Assembly (NCBI GenBank): GCA_024697945.1
Contig: JAILRU010000003.1
Span: 1 to 39,392, forward strand
Reading direction: 5' to 3'
Length of the DNA: 39,392 nt
Source: Bacteroidaceae bacterium
GTDB taxonomy: Bacteria > Bacteroidota > Bacteroidia > Bacteroidales > Bacteroidaceae
Of this stretch, positions 1-7,325 are shown in pieces. The notes under the pieces were generated by a model. It had not been told where the DNA came from, did no database searches, and saw only the letters and a program-made list of their open reading frames with translations. How positions within the stretch are numbered: position 1 is the stretch's first letter; every line of letters starts with the position of its first letter. The translations under genes and the position numbers were made by a program.

Positions 1-2
1 AC

Positions 3-725
3 CATTTGAACGAGGCTCGTGCCAAAGCGTTAGGCGAGGGTGTGAACTACTATAAGGTGGGCAACACAGCCTATTGTCAATTCGGCACCTTCCTATGCGA
101 TGATTCCGGATGGCGTAAGTTCTACAAGGGTGAAGGCCCCAAACCCACCATCGACCAGTATCCCAACGACTGGTTGGTCATCCTCGTCGACGCACTTGAA
201 AAGGCGCAGAACGACCCCGAGGTCAAGAACTTTATCCTCGACATATCCACCAACGGAGGTGGCTCGACAGACATCGTGCTTTTCATCACCTCGTTGTTTG
301 CCAACAAATCCGACATGTACTACGAAAACGTGCTGACAGGACAGAAGATGAAGAGCACCTTTGAGGTAGACCGCAACCTGGACGGTAAATTCGACGAGAA
401 AGACAAGGAGGTGAAGCTGACAATGAACATCGGCGTGCTCATTAGCACTTTCAGCTTCTCGTGTGGCAATCAGCTGGCCGCACTCCTGAAAGACTACGGC
501 ATCTGCCTGCTCGGCATAAAGTCGGGAGGCGGATCTTGCGCGGTGCTCTACAGCCCCTCAGCCGATGGCTTCGCTTATCACTACTCCTCGCATCGTAATC
601 GCGTCAACAACTTGAAAGGCGAGAACATCGAAGAAGGTATCGAGCCCGACTACCCGTTGGAAGTCGACGAATTCTTTGATATTCCAAAGATCGGCAAGCT
701 GATAGAGGATTACTACAGCCGTTAA
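3..725 (+). CDS. S41 family (C-terminal processing-like) peptidase, 3' part
   Basis: The frame is open from the first bases of the window, so the gene starts upstream and only about its last 240 residues are visible. The segment FILDISTNGGGSTD is the typical S41/tail-specific protease strand and Gly-rich loop. NIGVLISTFSFSCGNQLA followed by IKSGGGSCAV matches the region with the nucleophilic Ser and the following Gly-rich loop. The last 60 residues (HRNRVNNLKGENIEEGIEPD) resemble the end of S41 domains, where a GV-x-PD-type motif precedes the stop. Family members are usually exported and cut hydrophobic C-termini or act as periplasmic peptidases. The N-terminal signal and any PDZ domain are outside the window, so location and substrate are not known. 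Confidence 0.85.
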   Translation, partial: HLNEARAKALGEGVNYYKVGNTAYCQFGTFLCDDSGWRKFYKGEGPKPTIDQYPNDWLVILVDALEKAQNDPEVKNFILDISTNGGGSTDIVLFITSLFANKSDMYYENVLTGQKMKSTFEVDRNLDGKFDEKDKEVKLTMNIGVLISTFSFSCGNQLAALLKDYGICLLGIKSGGGSCAVLYSPSADGFAYHYSSHRNRVNNLKGENIEEGIEPDYPLEVDEFFDIPKIGKLIEDYYSR

Positions 726-744
726 TCATTACTTATCTTTGCAC

Positions 745-890
745 CCAGAAATAGTCCTTGCCAACCGAAAGGTTACGTTGACCGTAGTTTTCTTATGTAG
801 GTTGTACGGGGCTGTTTTTTAAAGAAGAAATCTCCGTCTTGGACAAGAGCCCCGTTTGTATCGGCAAGCGACTTGTTAAGACGGAGTTAT
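745..890 (+). ncRNA. Candidate structured RNA between S41 peptidase and ORF6N gene
   Basis: This 300-base gap has no credible ORF. A -7-like box TATCTTTG lies at 734-741, without a clear -33 element. Downstream, complementary segments are unusually dense: a GNRA tetraloop hairpin AACC-GAAA-GGTT at 763-774; TACG/CGTA at 774-786; CTTGCC (757-762) with GGCAAG (863-868); ACGGGGCT (806-813) with AGCCCCGT (848-855); CTCCGTCTT (832-840) with AAGACGGAG (878-886), extended by ACAAG (843-847) with CTTGT. The last two helices interlock, so they form a pseudoknot or exclude each other. An A/T-rich run follows. It could be a small RNA or a leader. I do not recognise a family. Confidence 0.35.
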
Positions 891-919
891 TATTTCCTGA
901 GAGAAAATAATGAAATTAT

Positions 920-950
920 TTTGCAGTATGCCAGATAATTCGTAACTTTG
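920..950 (+). promoter_or_regulatory. Bacteroidetes-type promoter of the ORF6N gene
   Basis: TTTG at 920-923 and TAACTTTG at 943-950 are separated by 19 bp, matching the -33/-7 consensus of the Bacteroidetes primary sigma factor. The -7 region with its flanks (AATTCGTAACTTTGCAG) is also found at the promoter at 37006-37036. Transcription would start about 70 bases before the ATG at 1024. Confidence 0.7.
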
Positions 951-1023
951 CAGAGCAATTGTGAGAACTGTTTTATTAACGAGTAGCTAGAGGCGTTGCC
1001 TTACGAATTATAACAATAAACTC

Positions 1024-1683
1024 ATGGATTCATTAGAACCTATAAAACGACGGATTTATGAAATTCGAGGTCGCAAAGTGATGTTAGACTCCGACCTTGC
1101 GGAACTATATGTTGTCGAGACAAAGAACCTCAAAAGGGCTGTCAGAGCCAATATAGAAAGGTTTCCCGATGACTTTATGTTCGAGTTGACAAAAGAGGAA
1201 TATAATGCTTTGAGGTGCAAAAATTTCACCTTAAAGATTGAGGACGATTCTTTGAGGTGCAAAAATTTCACCTCAAACAAAAGAGGCGGTAACCGCTATC
1301 TTCCCTTTGCCTTTACACGTGAGGGCATAGCCATGCTTTCTGGGCTTCTGAGGTCGCACATTGCAATACAGGCAAACATCAATATCATGCGTGCATTCTT
1401 TCAGATGCAGGAGGCACTGCTTATCGTTGGCAACACTCAGTTGCAACTTGAGCAAATCCGCTCTGAAGTAAAGCAGTTACGTACCGATTTGAACGAAACC
1501 TTGTCAGACCAAAACGAAATCAATGAGGATACTCGCGCCCAGTTGGAAGCCATCAGCGAAGCTTTGAACGAATTACAGAATCAAGGCAAAAATTCACAGC
1601 CACTTCCAGAAATTGGTTATGCAGCTATTCAAAAGCGGATTGACGAAGAAGAAAAGAAGAAAAAGAAGAAGAAGAAGAAGTAA
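1024..1683 (+). CDS. ORF6N domain-containing DNA-binding protein
   Basis: The 219-residue protein opens with an ORF6N domain (about residues 5-110). Recognisable blocks are IYEIRGRKVMLDSDLAELY, ETKNLKRAVRANIERFPDDF and AFTREGIAMLSGLLRS. ORF6N is a KilA-N-related domain of phage and mobile-element proteins, thought to bind DNA. Residues 125-190 are a predicted coiled coil (LEQIRSEVKQLRTDLNETL). The C-terminus ends in EEEK followed by a run of lysines encoded by an AAG-rich microsatellite (about 1650-1680). The octapeptide SLRCKNFT-like block occurs twice (see the repeat entry). It has its own promoter. Function is probably regulatory; the family is accessory and often transferred. Confidence 0.85.
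   Translation: MDSLEPIKRRIYEIRGRKVMLDSDLAELYVVETKNLKRAVRANIERFPDDFMFELTKEEYNALRCKNFTLKIEDDSLRCKNFTSNKRGGNRYLPFAFTREGIAMLSGLLRSHIAIQANINIMRAFFQMQEALLIVGNTQLQLEQIRSEVKQLRTDLNETLSDQNEINEDTRAQLEAISEALNELQNQGKNSQPLPEIGYAAIQKRIDEEEKKKKKKKKK
1208..1273 (+). repeat. Direct repeat inside the ORF6N domain
   Basis: A 24-base sequence starting CTTTGAGGTGCAAAAATTTC occurs at 1208-1231 and again at 1250-1273, offset by 42 bases (14 codons). Gain or loss of a unit therefore keeps the frame and changes the number of LRCKNFT blocks in the DNA-binding domain. It also contains GGTGCAAAAATTTCACC, an imperfect palindrome (GGTG...CACC). Confidence 0.8.
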
Positions 1684-1770
1684 ATAATCACAAAAGAATT
1701 GGAAGTTTCAGGAAAACTCAAACAGGTTGTTAGGGGATTACAAGGTGCAGGAAATCAATACAATACAAAA

Positions 1771-1789
1771 CTCGCACACCCCGTGCGAG
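1771..1789. other. Perfect 7-bp stem-loop between two genes
   Basis: CTCGCAC (1771-1777) and GTGCGAG (1783-1789) form a perfect stem around a 5-base loop, in the spacer between the ORF6N gene and the start I prefer for the next gene (1916). No T-tract follows, so it is not a classical terminator. The reading frame of the next gene stays open through it, so it would be coding if translation began at the upstream TTG (1727). Confidence 0.4.
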
Positions 1790-1915
1790 AAATTTTGCAA
1801 CGCCCCTTTGCAGAACAGAGTAGTGAAAAACTTCAACAATCCTTTGGAGAATTTCCGCTGCCTTTTGCACTTGTACCTTGGAGCGGTTGATGAACAAGAA
1901 GTAAACTACGAATAC

Positions 1916-3961
1916 ATGGTCATCTATCTGAACACCACATTGGATAATCTGCGACATCGAGGCCTGCTGACATATCGGGCCTGTTATGCGCTGTATAACA
2001 GGGGTGTCAGGACAGTAGGTGAACTCATGGAGCAAAGTAGGAAGGGAGGACTGAACCTCCAGAACTTCAATAATGAAGCTCTGACAGATATAGAAGCTTT
2101 CCTGCTCGAATTGAAAAGGGGAGATTTTACTTTATTACTGGATAATCAGTACTCGAAGGATAAATATGAGGAAACGATAGCATCACCTAATTCTACAGTT
2201 ATTGACGTACAACTGCGACATGCTCTCAACTATGGGTTATATGTGTTTAGGGCATACGAGAGCATCTCAGATTTGAGTGGAGATGCCTGTAAGTTAGTGC
2301 ACGAGCTTTTCCCTGATGCGTGGACGATGGCCGATGCTATACTGAAAAAGACGTATGATGTTCTGACTGTACATCGCGATTTGGGACGGACGGAGAATGT
2401 GGAATTGCGCCGATTGCTGCTGCATTACCTGAGGGTGATGCGTAAGTATATGCATAAATCACCCTTTCCAGAAGAGGATACGCTGTGGACGGTTGAGGAA
2501 CTGATCCAAATCTTAGAAGCTAATATCTACACTTTCGATAATGAGGTGGCAATGCATGACCTCCTCTCCACGCACCAGCGTAGGGATTTGCTTCATTTTT
2601 TCGACACACTAACGGCAGGTCTGTCGGCAGAAGCGGTTGCCATCCAGCGTAAGTATCTCCCAAAGTTCACTGATGCCATGAAGTTGTTCGGGCTTCCAGA
2701 GTATGCACTTGCTGAACGATGTAATATCGGACTTGACAGATCTGTTCTGCATGAGATGTGGAACTTCGTGCAGACGCTGGAGGATGTTTTCGCGGATGAG
2801 GCTTATTCGGGCAAGGACATCAGGTTGCAGGCTCTAATAGCATGGGCCTTCCCTTGGTTGTCGGCGGCGGAATGTCGTTTCGTGTTCCGTTTCCATCAGG
2901 ATAAAGATTCTATACCACTTTTCTATATTATATTGCAGTTGTTACTAAACAGCCGTAACAAAGGACACGAAACTTACGCTTTGGTCAATGGCATCAAAGA
3001 TAACCAAAGGCATACGCTTGAAGACGTTGCTGCCATGAAAAACCTAACGCGAGAGCGGGTACGGCAAATATTCGAAAAGGGGCATCGCATTTTGAAGGCA
3101 ACGATTCAAAAATATATCAGTTGGGGAGACTACGCCAGCCTCTTGGATTCAAACTATATCACGGCGTTATCGCCCAAATATCGCATGATACAGGAGGAGG
3201 AACAGCTACCGCAGGACTTCGGCATTTTCTGCGCATTACTGTCTGTCGTGGGCGATTTTAAAGTGATAAATATAGGTGATAAGCTTGTTGCTGTACACAG
3301 GCGTATTCGTTCGTATGTTTATGTGAAGCATATCAGGAACCAGCTAAATCGAGTTTGTCAGAAGAGACATAGTGAGGATACTGTTTTCGACCTGCACTCG
3401 TTGGTGACAAACGTCCCCCAGAACCTGCGTGAAGATGTTTTCTGGATTATATGTCAGGTGGCACAGGCATACTACGATATCCCCTTCGATGAGGATTGGA
3501 AGGTGGCTATCAAGCAGAACTATGTGGATATTACTGATGAAGCTTTCAAAATATTGGAGGCTCACGGCAAGCCTATGTCGTTGAAAGCTATCTTCACGCA
3601 GTTCAAGAGAAATTATCCCAACCATAAGTACACTGAGCCGGAACAGCTCAGACAGTGGATATTGAGACATGAAAACATCAAATCCATCGGCATGACGAGC
3701 ACCTATGGCCTCGATACTTGGCAACATGTGTTTTATGGCAGCATCCGCGACCTTTTGCGCCAGACGCTGGAGGCTTCGTCGCGTCCGATACATATAGACA
3801 AGTTGACAACCATCGCTAAAAGGTATTTCCCTACAACCAGCGCAAAGAGTATATCCTCTTCAATAGCCCAAGATAGAACCAAAGATTTCGTGGCTTTCCA
3901 AGGAGGATTCTATGGCCTATCTTCAAAGAGATATTCATCTAAATATAAGATAGCAGATTGA
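1916..3961 (+). CDS. Large regulator-like protein: alpha-CTD-like + sigma region 4-like HTH + C-terminal winged-helix-like repeats
   Basis: The frame is open from TTG 1727, but protein-like sequence begins at ATG 1916, giving 681 residues. Residues about 8-65 (TLDNLRHRGLLTYRACYALY, GVRTVGELMEQS, LQNFNNEALTDIEAFL) read like the helix-hairpin-helix C-terminal domain of RNA polymerase alpha. Residues about 365-400 (HTLEDVAAMKNLTRERVRQI) match sigma-70 region 4.2, the -35-recognition helix-turn-helix. The last 140 residues hold two similar segments (AFKILEAHGKPMSLKAIFTQ and DLLRQTLEASSRPIHIDKLT) suggestive of HARE-HTH or RNAP-delta-like winged helices. The long middle part is unrecognised. Family assignments come from motif reading only. 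Its stop overlaps the next start, so the two are co-translated. Confidence 0.75.
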   Translation: MVIYLNTTLDNLRHRGLLTYRACYALYNRGVRTVGELMEQSRKGGLNLQNFNNEALTDIEAFLLELKRGDFTLLLDNQYSKDKYEETIASPNSTVIDVQLRHALNYGLYVFRAYESISDLSGDACKLVHELFPDAWTMADAILKKTYDVLTVHRDLGRTENVELRRLLLHYLRVMRKYMHKSPFPEEDTLWTVEELIQILEANIYTFDNEVAMHDLLSTHQRRDLLHFFDTLTAGLSAEAVAIQRKYLPKFTDAMKLFGLPEYALAERCNIGLDRSVLHEMWNFVQTLEDVFADEAYSGKDIRLQALIAWAFPWLSAAECRFVFRFHQDKDSIPLFYIILQLLLNSRNKGHETYALVNGIKDNQRHTLEDVAAMKNLTRERVRQIFEKGHRILKATIQKYISWGDYASLLDSNYITALSPKYRMIQEEEQLPQDFGIFCALLSVVGDFKVINIGDKLVAVHRRIRSYVYVKHIRNQLNRVCQKRHSEDTVFDLHSLVTNVPQNLREDVFWIICQVAQAYYDIPFDEDWKVAIKQNYVDITDEAFKILEAHGKPMSLKAIFTQFKRNYPNHKYTEPEQLRQWILRHENIKSIGMTSTYGLDTWQHVFYGSIRDLLRQTLEASSRPIHIDKLTTIAKRYFPTTSAKSISSSIAQDRTKDFVAFQGGFYGLSSKRYSSKYKIAD

Positions 3962-4212
3962 AGACTGCCCTTCAACCCTTCCGTGACTCTCACTTCCCAG
4001 AAAACGAAACCGAAGAACGTTTCCTTGAGACATGTGAGCAATACAGGGCACATATTGAGAGGGAGTATGAACTGCCAACACGACGCAGCAATACTGAACT
4101 ATTCGACTGGATGAAGCGTGCAAAGGAGAACTACAACAGCTACATAGACAACTGTCGCTACTATCTGACGGAATTGTTCAACTACATACACTCGTTAGGT
4201 TTCGATTTATAA
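3958..4212 (+). CDS. Small hypothetical protein coupled to the sigma/alpha-like protein
   Basis: This 84-residue frame begins with TTG at 3958, overlapping the TGA (3959-3961) of the preceding gene, an arrangement expected for translational coupling. The product is soluble, charged and helical (ETEERFLETCEQYRAHIERE, ELFDWMKRAKENYNSYIDNC) without a membrane segment or signal. I do not recognise a family. Its reading frame stays open to 4212 and it is immediately followed by the relic module, so it probably closes the two-gene operon. It may be a partner or antagonist of the large protein; this is guessed from position only. Confidence 0.6.
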   Translation: MKTALQPFRDSHFPENETEERFLETCEQYRAHIEREYELPTRRSNTELFDWMKRAKENYNSYIDNCRYYLTELFNYIHSLGFDL

Positions 4213-4213
4213 A

Positions 4214-4354
4214 TTGACAATATGGCACAATTTGCACATTACTATAATTAGCTACGTAATCGCCGCCATCCTCGGAGGATGGGGAGCTGAAACGCTCTTA
4301 TAGCGCTGATATTTTCAAGTATTGCAATGGTAGCTTATCAGGTAGTTGAAATTC
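4214..4354 (+). pseudogene. Decayed copy of the 29-aa peptide / membrane protein module
   Basis: From TTG 4214 to TAG 4301-4303 there is a 29-codon frame whose last 18 residues (ISYVIAAILGGWGAETLL) are identical to the end of the 29-residue peptide encoded at 34979-35068. Directly after it, 4303-4354 matches the complement of 34824-34875 at 51 of 52 bases and encodes ALIFSSIAMVAYQVVEI, the first membrane helix of the 76-residue protein of the cassette. The spacer and start codon of that second gene, present at 34.9 kb, are missing here, and after 4354 the similarity stops. The peptide frame itself is intact but lacks an ATG. I read it as a partial duplicate with a deletion. Confidence 0.75.
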
Positions 4355-4395
4355 TGGCGACTTTCCAAGAGCTATCACGCCCTGGGAGTCGTGAC

Positions 4396-4436
4396 GAGAA
4401 AAGGGAGCGATTTGTTGCGCCCCCTTCTCTTTTTCT
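4396..4436. terminator. Imperfect hairpin with T-tract between convergent genes
   Basis: GAGAAAAGGGAGCG (4396-4409) pairs imperfectly with CGCCCCCTTCTC (4418-4429), followed by TTTTT. It lies between the plus-strand accessory operon and the end of the minus-strand DUF1080 gene, and could stop transcription from the left. Confidence 0.5.
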
Positions 4437-4457
4437 GGATTAATTCAGGTTTCTGTT

Positions 4458-5339
4458 TTATTCGTCGAGCTTGATGCGGACGTTGCGATACCAAACGTCG
4501 TCGCCGTGGTCCTGGAAAGCGATGTAGCCGCCGTCCTTCTGACCCTCGACAATCATCAGGTCGTAAGCTGCGGGGAACTCGCCGCCCTTCTTGAACTTGC
4601 TGCCGTCCAGCATTTCCTTCCACTTCGGAGTCCAGAGGTGATACTCCAGTACCTCCTCGCCGTTCTGATAGTGCCATACGCTACCCTTGAAGACGCGAAT
4701 CTTGACGGTGTTCCACTCGCCGAAGGGCTTGGCGTTCTGCGGACGGGCAGGAATCATGTCGTAGAGAGAAGCTGCCTGGCGGTTGCCGTCGATGCCCTGG
4801 TTGGCATCCTCGTGGTTGGCATTGTCGAGCACTTGATACTCGGAGCAGCTCTGCCAGATGGGCAGGTAGTTGCCGTCCTTGCCCTTGGCTTCCTGGGCGA
4901 GATAGAAGATGCCGGAGTTGCCGCCCTTGCTGATCTTGTACTCGCACTCGAAGGTGAAGTTCTTGAATTTGTGGGCAAACAGCAGGTCGCCGCCGCCTTC
5001 TACCTGTGCTTCGCCTGTGCCGCTACCTACGAGGTGGATGCAGCCGTCGGCATTCTCCCAGCTGGTGGGAACAGCGTCCTGACCGTAGCCGCGCCATCCG
5101 TCGAGGCTCGTGCCGTCGAAGAGGACATAGTAACCTTCCTCGTCAACCTTCAGCTGAGCGAGGTCGTACTGCTCGTTGTCAACGATGGTTGCGCTGTCCT
5201 GCGGAGCATTGGGGTCTTGCTTCTCCACACAGTTCTGGCAAGCCTCGCAATCACAGGTACACTTACACTTGTTCTGACCGCAGCAAGAGGCCAGGAACAT
5301 AGCTGCCACAGCGGCAGCAAAGAAAAGAATCTTTTTCAT
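4458..5339 (-). CDS. DUF1080 lipoprotein (3-keto-disaccharide/3-keto-glycoside hydrolase family)
   Basis: The 293-residue protein has a lipoprotein signal (MKKILFFAAAVAAMFLASC, lipidated Cys19) followed by an unusual Cys-rich stretch (CGQNKCKCTCDCEACQNC) and then one DUF1080 domain from about residue 65 to the end. Family marks are GYYVLFDGTSLDGWRGYG, LLFAHKFKNFTFECEYKIS, GNSGIFYLAQ, FGEWNTVKIRVFKG, VEYH-like EVLEYHLWT and the final IAFQDHGDDVWYRNVRIK. DUF1080 proteins cleave 3-keto-glycosides made by Gfo/Idh-type oxidation; both partner types are present at 13.7-20.4 kb. It is the last gene of the minus-strand set GH78, WYL regulator, GH2, DUF1080. The eight closely spaced Cys could bind metal; this is not usual for the family. 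Confidence 0.85.
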   Translation of the reverse strand: MKKILFFAAAVAAMFLASCCGQNKCKCTCDCEACQNCVEKQDPNAPQDSATIVDNEQYDLAQLKVDEEGYYVLFDGTSLDGWRGYGQDAVPTSWENADGCIHLVGSGTGEAQVEGGGDLLFAHKFKNFTFECEYKISKGGNSGIFYLAQEAKGKDGNYLPIWQSCSEYQVLDNANHEDANQGIDGNRQAASLYDMIPARPQNAKPFGEWNTVKIRVFKGSVWHYQNGEEVLEYHLWTPKWKEMLDGSKFKKGGEFPAAYDLMIVEGQKDGGYIAFQDHGDDVWYRNVRIKLDE

Positions 5340-5350
5340 AATTTTATTAT

Positions 5351-5390
5351 AGGGTTTATGGGTTTTATGGGTTTTATGGGGTTTATGGGC
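5351..5390 (-). repeat. 9-bp tandem repeat (CCCATAAAA-like) between GH2 and DUF1080 genes
   Basis: Four to five imperfect units of GGGTTTTAT (plus-strand reading) fill the 59-base spacer directly before the DUF1080 start codon. The neighbouring spacers carry repeats of different sequence but similar unit length. Confidence 0.8.
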
Positions 5391-5398
5391 TTAATTAT

Positions 5399-7255
5399 TC
5401 ATTTTTCATTTCCGGCTTTTGCCCGCCAGCCGCTGAGGTCTTGCGGGTTCTCGATGATGGAGGGTATCTTTTCGAAGATGGCTTTCCATTTGGCTGCATC
5501 GAACTTGGGACGGCGGTCGTAATAGTAAACGCCGTTCTTCTCCTGCTCCACGTCGGTTATCTGCGTATAGCAGAAGGCTGTGATGTGCTTGCAGGCGATG
5601 ATGGCATCCACCTCTTTTTCGAGAATCTGGAAGAACTCGTCCTCGGTCTCTATCTGTGCGCCGTAGCCCCAGGAGTTGGCACGCTCCTCTTTGGGAATCC
5701 AACCGAGGCCGCCGAATTCGTCGAGCATGTAGGGCTGGCCGTTGTAGTTGGCCAGGAACTCCTTGCCGCCCATGTTGCGGTAGGGCTCCACTCCGGCCTT
5801 GATGGTGTGGTTGCCAGTGAGGCGCTCATACTCGCGGGAGTAGTCGTGTACGCTCCAGATGTCAGTCTTGACGTGTGCATCGCCACTGGCATCGTTGATG
5901 GGACGTGTGGGGTCGATGGCCTTGGTCATTTCGTAAAGGTCGTTGACGAAGCGCACATAGACGCCGTCGCGGGCTCCCCATGTCTCGTTGAGGGGTGTCC
6001 AGGTGACGATGCTGGGATGGTTGCGGTCGCGCACCACTTCGTCTGCCCATTCGGTCAGGAAGTTGCGGACAGCCTCTTCGTTGTTGACATCGAGGCCCCA
6101 GCTTGCCTGCTCGCCCCAGCAGATGTAGCCCAGCTTGTCGGCCCAATAGAAGTAGCGCTCCTCGAAGACCTTCTGGTGCAGACGTGCGCCGTTGAAACCC
6201 ACTGCCTTGCTCATCTCGATGTCGTGCTTCAGAGCCTCATCGCTTGGAGCTGTCCAGATGCCGTCGGGATAGAAGCCCTGGTCGAGGACAAGGCGCTGGA
6301 AGTAGGGCTTGTTGTTGAGGTAGAAGTAGCCGCCAGCCAGATGTATCTTGCGCATACCGGCGTAGGACTTCACTTTGTCGAGCACATTGCCCTTGGCATC
6401 GCGCACCGTGTAGATGACGTCATAGAGATTGGGTTCCTCGGGCCACCAAAGCTTGGGATTTTTGATGGGCAGCACGATGACGGTGTTGTTTGTGGCTGGA
6501 GCTTGTTTGCTGGAAACGAGTTTCTTACCGTCGAACACCTCTACGGTGAGCATGTTGCCATTGCCTTCCTCGTAGAATTCGGGACGAACGACGAGCTGCT
6601 GTTGGTCGATGTCAGGGGTTGCGAAGACACGCTTCAGGGCTTCCGGACAGACGGCTTCCATCCACACTGTCTGCCAGATACCTGTGACGCGGGTGTAGTT
6701 GCAGCCTGCACTGTAATAACCGGTGCTCTGCTTGCCACCAGGCTGCTTGCCGCCACGGAGTGCATCCTTCACCAATACGACAAGATTGTGGCTCTCGCCA
6801 GCCTTCACGAACTTGGTGATGTCGAGCGAGAAGGAAGAGCCTGTGCCGTAGTGCTTGCCCACACGCTTGCCGTCGATATAGATGGTAGCTTCGTAATCGA
6901 CGGCTCCGAAGTTGAGCAGGATGTTCTTTCCGGACCAAGTCTCGGGTATGGTAATGTTACGCTGGTACCAAATGCAAGGGATGAAGTCTGTATATTTCAC
7001 GCCCGAGAGACTGCTCTCAGGGCAGAAGGGGACGGTTATCTTGCCGTCAAAGCCTTTGCTGTTGCGGTAGTCTCTCTCGGCTCCTGTCTGTCCGAAGTCG
7101 AAGCTATACGTCCAAGTGCCGTTGAGGTTCACCCAGCGTTCCCGCTCGAACTGCGGACGTGGGTACTCGCTGCGGGGGATGTCCGCAGCCTTTACGCTGC
7201 TGCCCAGACCGAGCAACAGGGATGCTGCCATGAGCAGCTTGCTAATTGTTTTCAT
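5399..7255 (-). CDS. Glycoside hydrolase family 2 protein (beta-glucuronidase/beta-galactosidase type)
   Basis: 618 residues with a signal peptide (MKTISKLLMAASLLLGLGSS, cut near VKA-AD). The N-terminal sugar-binding domain carries RWVNLNGTWTYSFDF and ITVPFCPESSLSGV; an immunoglobulin-like domain follows; the TIM barrel starts near residue 300. The acid/base Glu is E424 in WTPLNETWG and the nucleophile E513 in MLDEFGG. GNHTI and NGARLHQKVFEERYFYWADK are typical of secreted Bacteroidales GH2 enzymes. It lacks the extra C-terminal domains of long GH2 galactosidases. It should release a beta-linked sugar from a glycoside in the periplasm. Exact sugar cannot be read from sequence. It stands between the WYL regulator and the DUF1080 gene. 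Confidence 0.9.
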   Translation of the reverse strand: MKTISKLLMAASLLLGLGSSVKAADIPRSEYPRPQFERERWVNLNGTWTYSFDFGQTGAERDYRNSKGFDGKITVPFCPESSLSGVKYTDFIPCIWYQRNITIPETWSGKNILLNFGAVDYEATIYIDGKRVGKHYGTGSSFSLDITKFVKAGESHNLVVLVKDALRGGKQPGGKQSTGYYSAGCNYTRVTGIWQTVWMEAVCPEALKRVFATPDIDQQQLVVRPEFYEEGNGNMLTVEVFDGKKLVSSKQAPATNNTVIVLPIKNPKLWWPEEPNLYDVIYTVRDAKGNVLDKVKSYAGMRKIHLAGGYFYLNNKPYFQRLVLDQGFYPDGIWTAPSDEALKHDIEMSKAVGFNGARLHQKVFEERYFYWADKLGYICWGEQASWGLDVNNEEAVRNFLTEWADEVVRDRNHPSIVTWTPLNETWGARDGVYVRFVNDLYEMTKAIDPTRPINDASGDAHVKTDIWSVHDYSREYERLTGNHTIKAGVEPYRNMGGKEFLANYNGQPYMLDEFGGLGWIPKEERANSWGYGAQIETEDEFFQILEKEVDAIIACKHITAFCYTQITDVEQEKNGVYYYDRRPKFDAAKWKAIFEKIPSIIENPQDLSGWRAKAGNEK

Positions 7256-7260
7256 TGTTA

Positions 7261-7307
7261 TTATGGGGTTAATGGGGTTAATGGGGTTAATGGGCTTAAT
7301 GGGTTAA
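7261..7307 (-). repeat. 9-bp tandem repeat (ATTAACCCC) between WYL and GH2 genes
   Basis: About five units of GGGGTTAAT (plus-strand reading) occupy the 70-base spacer just upstream of the GH2 start codon. Confidence 0.85.
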
Positions 7308-7325
7308 ATATGGACTATGGACTCC

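Noticed and set aside
4304..4443. 46-codon frame after the relic peptide considered as a gene
   Set aside because: No start codon and only its first 17 codons resemble the membrane protein; the remainder runs into a terminator hairpin.
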